Source: DATBAK01 sp036787815
GTDB lineage: Bacteria; Actinomycetota; Acidimicrobiia; IMCC26256; PALSA-610
Direction of reading: 5' to 3'
Assembly: GCA_036787815.1 (NCBI GenBank)
Contig: DAIQOP010000013.1
Coordinates: 1 to 26,794, forward strand
DNA length: 26,794 nt
The position numbers and the translations under genes are program-made. Each line of letters starts with the position of its first letter. Position 1 is the first letter of the stretch. Positions 1-8,140 of the stretch are shown here, in pieces. The notes beneath the pieces are model-generated. The model had not been told where the DNA came from. It saw nothing but the letters and a program-made list of their open reading frames with translations, and ran no database searches.

Positions 1-724
1 ACGCCCCTCCCCCTTCCCCGGCACCAGCTGCTTCGTCGTCGCCGGCTTCCTCGCCGGGCATCGGCTCGACGTCGACGAGGCCGGGCCACGGCTTCACCTC
101 GCGGGCGAGGAGCGGGAAGTCCTTGCGGAGCGGGTGCCCCTCGAACTCGGCCGGGAGGTAGAGGTGGCGCAACGCCGGATGGCCGACGAACGCGATGCCG
201 TACATCTCCCAGCACTCACGCTCATGCCAGTCGGCCCCCGGATAGACCGAGCACCACGAGTCGATGCTCATCGTGTCGGTCGAGACGTCGGTCTTCAGCG
301 TGAGGCCGGCGCCCGCGTTCGTCGAGTCGACGCGGGCGAAGACCTGGAACCGGCCCTCGGAGCCGGCGACGCCGTAGGTGGTCTCGCGGGGCTGGACGGG
401 CGACGACGTGTCGCCCGAACCTTCCTCCGCTCCGGCGACCTCGGGCGTGGGCATCCAGTCGATGCCGGAGACGAACGAGAGGTAGTCGCAGCCGAGCTCG
501 CCGTGCACGACCCGTGCCGACTCGAGCCACGCGTCGGGCCGCACCCGCACGACCGCATCGCCGTAACAGGCGTCGGACTCGATGACCGCGTCACCCATCC
601 GGGCGAGGAACTTCTGGAGCAGCGCGGTCGCACCGGGCAGCATCGTCGTGCGCGGTTCGGCGACCGCGGGCGCCTCGGCGACCTCGGTCGGCGGTGCCTC
701 TTCGGCTGGGGCGTCAGCGACCAA
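1..724 (-). CDS. nuoC: NADH-quinone oxidoreductase subunit C, second locus (3' end off window)
   Basis: This is the 30-kDa hydrophilic subunit of complex I, in the arm that joins the NADH module to the membrane. 241 codons are visible and the frame is still open at the left edge. The family signature lies near the visible end: ERECWEMYGIAF, then GHPALRHLYLP, then GHPLRKDFPL. After it comes a Gly/Ala/Glu-rich tail, so little of the conserved domain should be missing. I place the start at TTG 722-724, which overlaps the nuoB stop and has GGGAG about 10 bases upstream. The next in-frame ATG, at 641-643, has no visible ribosome binding site. The TTG start adds an Ala/Pro/Glu-rich leader of about 27 residues. 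It differs clearly from the NuoC encoded at 16735-17298, so it is a paralogue. It could be fused to nuoD further left, which cannot be seen here. Confidence 0.88.
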   Translation of the reverse strand, partial: MVADAPAEEAPPTEVAEAPAVAEPRTTMLPGATALLQKFLARMGDAVIESDACYGDAVVRVRPDAWLESARVVHGELGCDYLSFVSGIDWMPTPEVAGAEEGSGDTSSPVQPRETTYGVAGSEGRFQVFARVDSTNAGAGLTLKTDVSTDTMSIDSWCSVYPGADWHERECWEMYGIAFVGHPALRHLYLPAEFEGHPLRKDFPLLAREVKPWPGLVDVEPMPGEEAGDDEAAGAGEGGGA

Positions 725-1238
725 CGACGATCGGCTCCCAGTGCTCGCCGCGGTTCCGTGCGGCGGGGTCTTCGTCCATGATCCGCTGCTGGAGCAACGT
801 GATGCCCTCGATGAACGCCTCGGGACGGGGCGGGCAGCCGGGCACGTAGACGTCGACCGGGATGATCTGGTCGACGCCCTTGGTGACGGAGTACGAGTCC
901 CAGTAGGGGCCGCCGCAGTTGGCACACGATCCCATCGAGATGACGTACTTCGGGTCGGGCATCTGCTCGTAGAGCCGGCGGATCGACGGCGCCATCTTGT
1001 CGGTGACGGTGCCCGAGATGACCATGAGGTCGGCCTGGCGGGGGCTCGCCGGGAACGGGATGACCCCGAGGCGCATGACGTCGTAGCGCGGGCTCGCCAG
1101 GGCGGCGCCCATCTCGATCGCGCAGCAGGCCAGGCCCCACTGGAACATCCACAGCGAGTACTTGCGGCTGTAGTTGAGGAGGTCGCCGAGCGGCTTGAGC
1201 GGACCCTTGCGCAGCGTGCCCTTGTCGATCAGGCCCAC
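714..1238 (-). CDS. nuoB: NADH-quinone oxidoreductase subunit B, second locus
   Basis: 174-residue complex I subunit that carries the terminal [4Fe-4S] cluster N2, which reduces quinone. The N2 ligands are visible as the tandem Cys38-Cys39 (GLACCAIEMG), Cys105 (SMGSCANCGG) and Cys135 (VPGCPPRPE). An additional Cys108 sits in the second motif and is absent from the NuoB encoded at 17335-17862. The start is GTG at 1236-1238, giving MGLIDKGTLRKG; longer in-frame starts would only add residues that read as antisense to nuoA. It overlaps nuoA by 10 bases and nuoC by 11, so the three genes are probably translationally coupled. This is the second copy in the window and differs substantially from the first. 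Confidence 0.95.
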   Translation of the reverse strand: MGLIDKGTLRKGPLKPLGDLLNYSRKYSLWMFQWGLACCAIEMGAALASPRYDVMRLGVIPFPASPRQADLMVISGTVTDKMAPSIRRLYEQMPDPKYVISMGSCANCGGPYWDSYSVTKGVDQIIPVDVYVPGCPPRPEAFIEGITLLQQRIMDEDPAARNRGEHWEPIVVGR

Positions 1239-1597
1239 GTGAGCAACCCCTTGCGCCACAGGTAGGCCAGGCCCACGAGCAGCACCGCGATGAACACGAA
1301 GATCTCGACGATGCCGAACCAGCCGAGCGACTCGGCCGAGATCGCCCACGGGAACACGAAGAGCGCCTCGACGTCGAAGATGACGAACAGGAGCGCATAG
1401 ATGTAGTACCGGACGGTCATCTGCCCGAACCCGCCGAGGGCGTCGGATCCCGACTCGTAGCTCAGCGCCTTCTGGGGCTGTACACGGGGGTTACCCGGCC
1501 TCAGCAGGCTCCCCACGCCCAGCATCGCAGCCACCATTCCCATGGCGGCTACCACGAAGACCGCGACGGCCAAGTACTGCCTGTAGAACTCCGACAC
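1229..1597 (-). CDS. nuoA: NADH-quinone oxidoreductase subunit A, second locus
   Basis: 122-residue membrane subunit of complex I with three hydrophobic segments (about residues 9-29, 64-84 and 92-114). The family hallmark is present: YESGSDALG in the loop after the first helix, and FVIFDVEALFVFPW in the second helix with its conserved acidic residues. The start is GTG at 1595-1597, preceded by GGAG at 5-6 bases. It is the first gene of a second nuo cluster that runs off the left edge. It is divergent from the patatin-like gene, with about 150 bases between the likely starts. Its loop lacks the typical YECG cysteine: the first-locus NuoA has YECGIVP while this one has YESGSDA. Confidence 0.94.
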   Translation of the reverse strand: MSEFYRQYLAVAVFVVAAMGMVAAMLGVGSLLRPGNPRVQPQKALSYESGSDALGGFGQMTVRYYIYALLFVIFDVEALFVFPWAISAESLGWFGIVEIFVFIAVLLVGLAYLWRKGLLTWA

Positions 1598-1634
1598 GCG
1601 CGCTCCGTTGCCCGGCTCCGGGTCGACCGCCGGG

Positions 1635-1665
1635 AGTATACGCGGGGCCTCATTTCGAGCGGCAA
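1635..1665 (-). promoter_or_regulatory. Possible promoter of the second nuo locus
   Basis: On the minus strand TTGCCG (1660-1665) and TATACT (1635-1640) are separated by 19 bases, upstream of the nuoA GTG at 1597. The -10 box is a good match to a housekeeping consensus, and AT-rich hexamers are rare in this sequence. The spacing is longer than ideal. Only sequence resemblance supports this. Confidence 0.35.
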
Positions 1666-1748
1666 TTAGGGGAATTCTTCCGCAACACCTCCACGTTGGG
1701 GCCGATGTGATCTCTCGTGGAGTGGAATCGGGCGAGCCGGAGCCGGCG

Positions 1749-2672
1749 GTGGTGAGTCGCGGCGCGAGCTACGGCGCCCCGGATGCGGCGCGCCCCGAAG
1801 CCCCGCGCACGGCGTTCGTGCTGTCGGGCGGGGGGAACCAGGGGGTTTCCCAGGTCGGGATGCTGCGCGGGCTGGTGGAACGGGGCATCGTGCCCGACGT
1901 CGTGATCGGCACCTCGGCTGGCGCGCTCAACGGCGCCTCCCTGTGTTACGCCCCGAATCTCACCGGGATCGCACGGCTCGCCAACGTGTGGATGGGCCTC
2001 ACGACGGCCGCGGTGTTCCCGGGCGGCAAGATCAGCCGCGCGTGGAATGTCGTGCGGCGCGGCACGCATCTGTTCTCCAACGAGGGCCTCGAGCATCTGA
2101 TCGACGAAGCCACCCCGGCCCGGTCGTTCGCCGACCTGCAGGTGCCGCTCCGGGTGGTCGCCGCCGACCTCGACACCGGTGAGGAGGTCGTGATCGCACG
2201 CGGCCCGCTCAAGCAGGCGCTCCTCGCGAGCGCGTGCCTCCCCGGCGTGTTCCCGGTGATCGAGCACGACGGGCGCCGCCTCGTCGACGGTGGGGTCGTC
2301 AACTCGGTGCCGTTGTGGCACGCGATCTCGGGACCGGTCGACCGGGTGTTCGTGCTGAACGTGTCGGGCACCGTCACCGACCGGGCCCAGCGCTCGCCGC
2401 TCGACGTCGTGATGACCTCGTTCGTCCACGCGCGCAACCAGCGTTACGAGCTCGAGTGCCGCCACGTTCCCGCGGGGGTCGAGCTGATCGAGCTCCCCCG
2501 CCCGCGCGACACGCGCGACATCTTCGATTTCTCCGGCGGCGAGGCGCTGATCGAAGAGGCCTACCAACTCACGCTCGCCGCCCTCGACGCCCGCACCGGC
2601 CGTGCCGAGCACCGCTCCCCCCGCCGCCGCCACCACCTCCCGTTCCGTCGCACCAAGACCGCCCAGGTCTGA
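1749..2672 (+). CDS. Patatin-like phospholipase family protein
   Basis: Predicted serine lipid acyl hydrolase of the patatin family, which uses a Ser-Asp dyad. Numbered from the GTG at 1749 (307 residues), the glycine-rich oxyanion loop SGGGNQG is at 26-32, the nucleophile elbow GTSAG has Ser56, and the catalytic Asp180 is in the DGG motif (RLVDGGVVNSVP). All key residues are intact. The C-terminus is a basic tail rich in Arg and His. There is no signal peptide, so a cytoplasmic or membrane-peripheral location is expected. The frame is open from a TTG at 1608, but that codon has no ribosome binding site and lies almost on the nuoA start. GTG 1749 has GGAG 6 bases upstream; GTG 1707 is an alternative. 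The substrate cannot be told. It sits between the two nuo loci without obvious functional link. Confidence 0.85.
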   Translation: MVSRGASYGAPDAARPEAPRTAFVLSGGGNQGVSQVGMLRGLVERGIVPDVVIGTSAGALNGASLCYAPNLTGIARLANVWMGLTTAAVFPGGKISRAWNVVRRGTHLFSNEGLEHLIDEATPARSFADLQVPLRVVAADLDTGEEVVIARGPLKQALLASACLPGVFPVIEHDGRRLVDGGVVNSVPLWHAISGPVDRVFVLNVSGTVTDRAQRSPLDVVMTSFVHARNQRYELECRHVPAGVELIELPRPRDTRDIFDFSGGEALIEEAYQLTLAALDARTGRAEHRSPRRRHHLPFRRTKTAQV

Positions 2673-2698
2673 GCCGCGTTCCCCGCCGGCGCCGTTCT

Positions 2699-2737
2699 CT
2701 CGGGCGTGAGTACGCGTCACGAGTACTGAAGCCCGAG
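2699..2737. terminator. Two-tier stem-loop after the patatin-like gene
   Basis: CTCGGGC (2699-2705) pairs perfectly with GCCCGAG (2731-2737). Inside it AGTAC (2709-2713) pairs with GTACT (2723-2727). The two stems are separated by a symmetric 3/3 internal loop (gtg/gaa), and the apical loop has nine bases. A second small hairpin follows, CACGC 2752-2756 with GCGTG 2764-2768. The element starts 27 bases after the patatin stop in a convergent intergenic region, so it could end transcription from either side. There is no T-run, so intrinsic termination is not certain. Confidence 0.5.
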
Positions 2738-2772
2738 CAAAGCCTCACTCCCACGCGGCGAAGGCGTGAGCG

Positions 2773-3030
2773 AAGCGAACGTCGAGCTCGCCAGCGAACG
2801 AACAAGCCTCCCCAACGTGAACCCGACGTACAACGGTGCACGCGAGGCGCAGGAGTGAGCGAATAGGCACAGCTCCCGCCCAGTGCGCGACGAGAAGCGG
2901 CAAGCGAACGTCGAGCTCGCCAGCGAACGAACAAGCCTCCCCAACGTGAACCCGACGTACAACGGTGCACGCGAGGCGCAGGAGTGAGCGAATAGGCACA
3001 GCTCCCGCCCAGTGCGCGACGACAAGCGGT
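2773..3030. repeat. 129-bp tandem direct repeat, two copies
   Basis: Copy 1 is 2773-2901 and copy 2 is 2902-3030. Positions 2773-2893 and 2902-3022 are identical (121 bases), and the last 8 positions of the unit differ at two bases. A short degenerate continuation (agcgagctc) enters the 3' end of nuoN. Each copy contains short internal repeats (agcgaacg twice, flanking the palindrome cgagctcg) and complementary arms gcctc/gaggc. The period is a multiple of three, so all three minus-strand frames stay open across both copies. One of them encodes a 43-residue peptide repeat rich in Leu, Arg and Ser. I see no codon-usage or ribosome-site evidence that it is translated. This is the bulk of the only gene-free stretch over 300 bases in the window (2673-3029). 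Confidence 0.9.
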
Positions 3031-4556
3031 TAGCGAGCTCCGACGAGGAGGAGGGTGGCGTCGCGGGCGAAGTCGAGGACGACGCCGGGCAGGATGCCGA
3101 CGAGGATGATCGCGCTCACCACGACGGCGAGCACGGCACGGGTCGCGAGGTCGACCGGCACCACGCCGTCGGCGGGGTTGGCCGACTCGCCACCGCCGTA
3201 CATGGTCACGACGATCCGCAGGTAGACGAACGCGCCGACGACCGAGGCGAGCATCGCGACGAGCGCGAGCGGGTACTGCCCCACGTCGACCGCGGCCTTG
3301 AAGATGCCGAGCTTCGCGACGAACCCGCCCGTGAGCGGTACACCGGCCTGCGCGAGCAGGCACACCGTGAGCACGCCCGCGAGCAGCGGCTGGCGGCCGG
3401 CAAGGCCGCGGTACTCCTCGAGGTCGTGGCGCGCGTCGCCCTTGCGCGCGACCGCGCCGATCACGGCGAACGCGCCGATCGCCATGAACGCGTAGACGAA
3501 GAGGTAGAAGAGCGCGGCCGACGTGCCGGAACGGGTCGCGACCTGCACGCCGATGAGCACGAACCCGGCGTGGCTGATCGACGAGTAGGCGAGCATCCGC
3601 TTGACGTTCGTCTGCACCAACGCGGCGACGGTACCGACGACGAGCGACGCGATCGCGAGACCCCAGACGGCAGGCCTCCAGTCGACGCCGTAGAGCGGGA
3701 AGGTGCCGACGAAGATGCGCAGGAACGCGGCGAAGGCCGCGACCTTCGTGGCCGACGCCATGAACGCCGTCACCGGCGTGGGCGCGCCCTGGTACACGTC
3801 GGGGGTCCACATGTGGAAGGGCGCGGCCGCGACCTTGAACCCGAGGCCGACGAGCAGGAACGCGAAGCCCGCGACCAGCACGCCCGGGTGCCCGACGTGG
3901 TTGGCCGCGAGGAACTGCGCGATGCCGGTGAGCGAGGTGGTGCCGGTGGCGCCGTAGGTGAGCGCGATCCCGTACAGGAAGATCGCGGAGGAGAACGCGC
4001 CCAGCACGAAGTACTTGAGGCCCGCCTCCTGCGACTCGAGTCTGCGGCGGTCGAACGCGGCGAGCACGTAGAGGGCGATCGACAGGATCTCGAGCGCGAG
4101 GAACACGACGATGAGGTCGTTGGCGCTCGCCATCACCATCATGCCGGTGGCCGAGAGCAGCATCAGGGCGAGGTACTCGGGGCCGTCGAGCGCTTCGCGC
4201 TTGAGGTACCCGACCGACAACAGCAGCGCCAGGAACGTCGCGATCAGCACGACGGTGCGCACGAACACCGAGAAGCCGTCGACGGCGACCATGCCCTTGA
4301 TCGCCTGGTACGGGCCGTTGTCGTGGACGACGTGCCATACCACCGCGGTGCACACCCCCGAAGCCACGATCCCGACGACGCCGATCACCACGGAGAAGTC
4401 GAAGACGCGTGGCGAGCGGCGCACGAGCGCCCGCAGCATCACGATGGCGAGCGCGGCACCGAACAGGCACAGCTCGGGTGCGATCGACACCCAGTCGACC
4501 GGTGGCACCGCGAGTGGACGGGTGGGTGCGCTGCTGAGCGCGAGGAACGCGTTCAC
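3030..4556 (-). CDS. nuoN: NADH-quinone oxidoreductase subunit N
   Basis: 508-residue antiporter-like proton-pumping subunit of the complex I membrane arm, with about 14 hydrophobic segments. The conserved transmembrane glutamate is seen in FLALEILSIALYVLAAF. The discontinuous-helix region is seen in AAPFHMWTPDVYQGAPTPVT, followed by the lysine in SATKVAAFAAFLR. The start is GTG at 4554-4556, overlapping the nuoM stop as GTGA. It is the last gene of the 14-gene operon. Its TAA stop (3030-3032) lies at the edge of the 129-bp tandem repeat. The minus-strand frame that is open from 4563 to 2569 is a different frame, not an extension of this protein. Confidence 0.97.
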   Translation of the reverse strand: MNAFLALSSAPTRPLAVPPVDWVSIAPELCLFGAALAIVMLRALVRRSPRVFDFSVVIGVVGIVASGVCTAVVWHVVHDNGPYQAIKGMVAVDGFSVFVRTVVLIATFLALLLSVGYLKREALDGPEYLALMLLSATGMMVMASANDLIVVFLALEILSIALYVLAAFDRRRLESQEAGLKYFVLGAFSSAIFLYGIALTYGATGTTSLTGIAQFLAANHVGHPGVLVAGFAFLLVGLGFKVAAAPFHMWTPDVYQGAPTPVTAFMASATKVAAFAAFLRIFVGTFPLYGVDWRPAVWGLAIASLVVGTVAALVQTNVKRMLAYSSISHAGFVLIGVQVATRSGTSAALFYLFVYAFMAIGAFAVIGAVARKGDARHDLEEYRGLAGRQPLLAGVLTVCLLAQAGVPLTGGFVAKLGIFKAAVDVGQYPLALVAMLASVVGAFVYLRIVVTMYGGGESANPADGVVPVDLATRAVLAVVVSAIILVGILPGVVLDFARDATLLLVGAR

Positions 4557-6148
4557 GGAGCACCGTTCGTCGAGGCGCCGTTGGTCGACACCGAAGGCGC
4601 GTGGTAGTTGGTCGTCTGCTGCACGTGGGCGACGAGATCGTCCACGGCGGGCTTCACCCGATCGAGCACGGGCTTGGGATAGAAGCCGAGGAACAGACTG
4701 AGGCCGAGGAGCGGCACGACGGTCGCGAGCTCACGGAACGAGATGTCGCGCAGGCCGACGTTCTCGCCTTCGGGTTCGCCGGTGAAGGCGCGCTGCACGG
4801 CCCACAGGAGGTAGACCGCGGCGAAGATCACGCCGGTGGTCGCGACGACCGCGTACCAGCGATGGGTGATGAACGTTCCGACGAGCGCGAGGAACTCGCC
4901 GACGAAACCGGAGAACCCGGGCAGGCCGATCGAGGCGAACGTGGCGGCGATGAACAGCCCGGCCAGGATGGGGACCGACTTCCACAGGCCGCCGAAGTCG
5001 GCGATCTGCCGCGTGTGCCGGCGATCCGACAGCATCCCGATCAGCAGGAACAGCGCGCCGGTGGTGAGACCGTGGCTCACCATGGTGAAGAGGCCACCCT
5101 CGATGCCCTGGGTCGTGAGCGCGAACGTGCCGAGCACGACGAAGCCGAGGTGCGCGATCGACGAGTAGGCGACGAGCCGTTTCAGGTCGGGCTGCATCGC
5201 GGCGACGATCGCGCCGTAGATGATGCCGATGACCGCCGAGATCAGGAGGATCGGAGCGAGATCGACGGCGGCCTGGGGGAACATCGGGATCGCGAACCGC
5301 AAGAACCCGTACGTGCCCATCTTCAGCAGCACACCCGCGAGCACGACCGAACCCGCCGTCGGCGCTTCGGTGTGCGCGTCGGGCAGCCACGTGTGGAACG
5401 GGAACAGTGGCACCTTCACGGCGAACGCGACACAGAACGCGAGGAAGAGCGCCCGCCCGACATCCTTCGAGATGTTGCCCTTCGCCGACGTCCACGCGGT
5501 GAGCGTGCGCACGTCGAAGGTGAAGGGGTGTCCGGCGCGGTGGTAGAGGACCGCGACCGTGAGCAGGCCGATGAACAGGAACGCCGAGCCGGCCATCGTG
5601 TAGAGGAAGAACTTCGTCGCCGCGTAGACCTTGTTCGCGTAGCCCCAGCCCGCGATCAGGAAGTACATCGGCACGAGCACGAACTCGAACGCCACGAAGA
5701 ACAGGACGAGATCGAGGCTCAGGAACACCGCGACGAGCGCCGACTCGAGGACGAGCATCCAGACGGTGAACGCTTTCGGACGCGCGATGTCGGCCGACGC
5801 GAGGAGGCCGATCGGGAAGAGCAACGCCGTGAGGGCGACCATGAACAGGCTGATGCCGTCGACGCCGAGCACGTAGCGAACGCCGAACTCGCCGATCCAG
5901 CTGTGGTTCTCGACGAACTGGTAGCCGTGCGTGCTCCCGCTGAACTGCACGAGCAGGTAGAGCGCGAGACCCAGGGTCGCGGCGGTGGCCAGGTAGCCGA
6001 CGATGCGCGCGTACTCGGGCCGGCGCGTGGGCATGATCAGCGCGAGCACCGCTCCGAAGAGCGGCGTCACGATCAAGGCCGTGAGCACCGGGAACGAGCC
6101 GTGCGTCGCGCTCGCGACGGCCGAAGCTGAGGTGGCGGCCGCGAGCAT
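4553..6148 (-). CDS. nuoM: NADH-quinone oxidoreductase subunit M
   Basis: 531-residue antiporter-like proton-pumping subunit of complex I. The essential helix-5 glutamate is in FFVAFEFVLVPMYFLIAGWG, and the lysine-bearing helix is in AFAVKVPLFPFHTWLPDAH, followed by TEAPTAGSVVLAGVLLKMG. Length and motif order are normal for the family. The start is ATG at 6146-6148, sharing one base with the nuoL stop (TGATG). The end overlaps nuoN by four bases. The C-terminus ends in a short Ser/Thr/Asn-Gly-Ala repeat (STNGASTNGAP), which is probably disordered. NuoL, M and N are homologous to each other, but gene order and motifs make this assignment clear. Confidence 0.97.
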   Translation of the reverse strand: MLAAATSASAVASATHGSFPVLTALIVTPLFGAVLALIMPTRRPEYARIVGYLATAATLGLALYLLVQFSGSTHGYQFVENHSWIGEFGVRYVLGVDGISLFMVALTALLFPIGLLASADIARPKAFTVWMLVLESALVAVFLSLDLVLFFVAFEFVLVPMYFLIAGWGYANKVYAATKFFLYTMAGSAFLFIGLLTVAVLYHRAGHPFTFDVRTLTAWTSAKGNISKDVGRALFLAFCVAFAVKVPLFPFHTWLPDAHTEAPTAGSVVLAGVLLKMGTYGFLRFAIPMFPQAAVDLAPILLISAVIGIIYGAIVAAMQPDLKRLVAYSSIAHLGFVVLGTFALTTQGIEGGLFTMVSHGLTTGALFLLIGMLSDRRHTRQIADFGGLWKSVPILAGLFIAATFASIGLPGFSGFVGEFLALVGTFITHRWYAVVATTGVIFAAVYLLWAVQRAFTGEPEGENVGLRDISFRELATVVPLLGLSLFLGFYPKPVLDRVKPAVDDLVAHVQQTTNYHAPSVSTNGASTNGAP

Positions 6149-8136
6149 CAGAGGTTCACCCGCAGGACGAAGAACACCAGCAGGGCGACGGCCCCGGCCG
6201 CGATACCGAGGGCGTAGTTGCGCAGCACGCCGGTCTGCATCGAGCGCAGGCCGCCCGCACCGAACCGGAACACCGACCCTACGCCGTTGACCGCGCCGTC
6301 GATCACCTTGCGATCGACACCCTCGGCGAGGAACCGGGCGAACGCGGTGACGGGTCCGGTCACGACCCTCGCGATGCCGATGTCGAAGTAGTAGGCGTTC
6401 GCGAACACCTTGGCGAGCGGGCCGAGGGTCGCGTCGATCGGATCCTCACCTTCGGAGGTGAGGCCGTTCCGGTAGACGACGTATCCGCCGACGATGCCGC
6501 CGACCGCGATCAGGAGCGCGAACGTCGAGAGCGCGAAGCCGGTCGTGAACGAACCGACGCCGAGCGACGGCGCCCGGGCGAACGACGGCTCGAGCCAGGT
6601 CGCGAGGAACTCGAGCGACTGCTTCGAGAAGGGCAGGCTGAGGAGTCCGCCGACGATCGAGAGCGCGGCGAGCACGACGAGGGGGAACGTCATCGTCGCC
6701 GGCGACTCGTGCGGCTCGACAACTTCGTGCTCGGCGACCTCGTGCCCGTCGCCGCCGTGGGCGTCGGCATGGACGTCACGGAAGCGTTCGGGGCTGAAGA
6801 ACACGAGCCACACCTGGCGGGTCATGTAGAAGGCCGTGAAGAGCGCAGCGACCACACCGACCGCCCACAACCCGTAGCTGTGGTGCGCCCAGGCCTTGGC
6901 GAGGATCTCGTCCTTCGACCAGAAGCCCGCGAACGGGAACACGCCCGCGATCGCGAGCCAGCCGACCACGAAGGTCATCGCGGTGACCGGCATGAACTTG
7001 CGGAGGCCGCCCATCCTGCGCATGTCCTGCTCGTCGTGCATGCCGTGGATCACCGAGCCCGAGCCGAGGAAGAGCAGGGCCTTGAAGAACGCGTGCGTGA
7101 CCATGTGGAAGATCGCGGCCGAGTACGCGCCCACACCGACCGCGATGAACATGTACCCGAGCTGGCTGAGCGTGGAGTACGCGAGCACGCGCTTGATGTC
7201 GTTCTGCTTGAGCGCGACGGTGGCCGCCCCGAGCGCGGTGATCGCCCCGATCCAGGAGATGATCGTGCCCGCGTGCACCGAGCCGGTGATGGCCGACACG
7301 TCGATGAGCACGTGCGCGCGGCACATGATGAAGACCCCGGCGGTCACCATGGTGGCCGCGTGGATCAGGGCCGAGACCGGTGTGGGGCCCTCCATCGCGT
7401 CGGGGAGCCAGACGTGCAGCGGGAACTGCGCGCTCTTGCCCATCGCGCCGAGGAAGAAGAGGAGCGCGATCGCGGTGACGGTGCCGTGCGACAGCGGCGC
7501 GATGCGGGTACCCAGGCCGGTGTAGTCGAGTGACCCCGTCTTTGCGAAGAGCAGGAACATGCCGAGCATGAACCCGAAGTCGCCGATGCGGTTGGTGACG
7601 AACGCCTTCTTGCCCGCGACCGCCGCGGAGTTGCGCTCGAACCAGAACGAGATGAGCAGGTAGGAGCAGAGCCCCACACCTTCCCAGCCGAGGAACGTGA
7701 CGAGGAAGCTGCCACCCAGCACGAGCATGAGCATCGAGGCGGCGAAGAGGTTCATGTAGGCGAAGAACCGCGAGAAACGCGGGTCGCCGTGCATGTACCC
7801 GACCGAATAGATGTGGATCAGCGCGCCGACACCGGTGACGAAGAGGATCATCGTGACCGAGAGCGGGTCGACGAGGAAGCCCATCTTCACGACGAACCCG
7901 CCCGACTGGAACCACGTCCAGAGCGTGCGGACCTGCTGGCGCTGCTCGGCGTGCCGTCCGAGGAGCACCGCGAACGCGACGATCGAGCCGAGGAACGACA
8001 TCGCCATGGCCGAGGTCGCGATCCATCCTGCGCGCGGCTCGCCGATCCGCTTGCCGAACAGCAGCAGCACGACCGCGCCCAAGGCAGGGAACGCAGGGAT
8101 CAACCAGACGAGATCGAGGACACGGTGACCGCTCAA
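6148..8136 (-). CDS. nuoL: NADH-quinone oxidoreductase subunit L
   Basis: 662-residue distal antiporter-like subunit of complex I, about 16 hydrophobic segments. Visible family motifs are FLGWEGVGLCSYLLI (helix-5 acidic residue) and MGKSAQFPLHVWLPDAM followed by EGPTPVSALIHAATMV. The C-terminal third is less conserved and includes a His/Glu-rich hydrophilic loop (around residues 445-470), as expected for the region leading to the lateral helix. The start is TTG at 8134-8136, with AAGGG 8 bases upstream. The next in-frame ATG lies past the first transmembrane helix, so TTG is the best choice. It begins 4 bases after nuoK and abuts nuoM. Confidence 0.96.
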   Translation of the reverse strand: MSGHRVLDLVWLIPAFPALGAVVLLLFGKRIGEPRAGWIATSAMAMSFLGSIVAFAVLLGRHAEQRQQVRTLWTWFQSGGFVVKMGFLVDPLSVTMILFVTGVGALIHIYSVGYMHGDPRFSRFFAYMNLFAASMLMLVLGGSFLVTFLGWEGVGLCSYLLISFWFERNSAAVAGKKAFVTNRIGDFGFMLGMFLLFAKTGSLDYTGLGTRIAPLSHGTVTAIALLFFLGAMGKSAQFPLHVWLPDAMEGPTPVSALIHAATMVTAGVFIMCRAHVLIDVSAITGSVHAGTIISWIGAITALGAATVALKQNDIKRVLAYSTLSQLGYMFIAVGVGAYSAAIFHMVTHAFFKALLFLGSGSVIHGMHDEQDMRRMGGLRKFMPVTAMTFVVGWLAIAGVFPFAGFWSKDEILAKAWAHHSYGLWAVGVVAALFTAFYMTRQVWLVFFSPERFRDVHADAHGGDGHEVAEHEVVEPHESPATMTFPLVVLAALSIVGGLLSLPFSKQSLEFLATWLEPSFARAPSLGVGSFTTGFALSTFALLIAVGGIVGGYVVYRNGLTSEGEDPIDATLGPLAKVFANAYYFDIGIARVVTGPVTAFARFLAEGVDRKVIDGAVNGVGSVFRFGAGGLRSMQTGVLRNYALGIAAGAVALLVFFVLRVNL

Positions 8137-8140
8137 GTGA

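Noticed and set aside
1608..1748. N-terminal extension of the patatin-like protein from TTG 1608
   Set aside because: No ribosome binding site, no family similarity in the added residues, and it would occupy the divergent promoter region.
2717..3025. 102-codon minus-strand ORF encoding a 43-residue peptide repeat
   Set aside because: Entirely made by the 129-bp tandem repeat, starts at a TTG with no ribosome site, and the other two frames are equally open; treated as a repeat, not a gene.
2569..4563. 664-codon minus-strand frame running from inside patatin across the repeat into nuoN
   Set aside because: It is out of frame with nuoN and arginine-rich throughout; it exists only because the repeat has no stops in any minus-strand frame.
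3012..4607. 531-codon plus-strand open frame opposite nuoN
   Set aside because: Arg/Asp/Glu/His-rich composition typical of antisense frames in GC-rich DNA; it overlaps a clear NuoN with all motifs.
4601..6130. 509-codon plus-strand open frame opposite nuoM
   Set aside because: Extremely charged, repetitive E/R/D composition; a shadow of nuoM.
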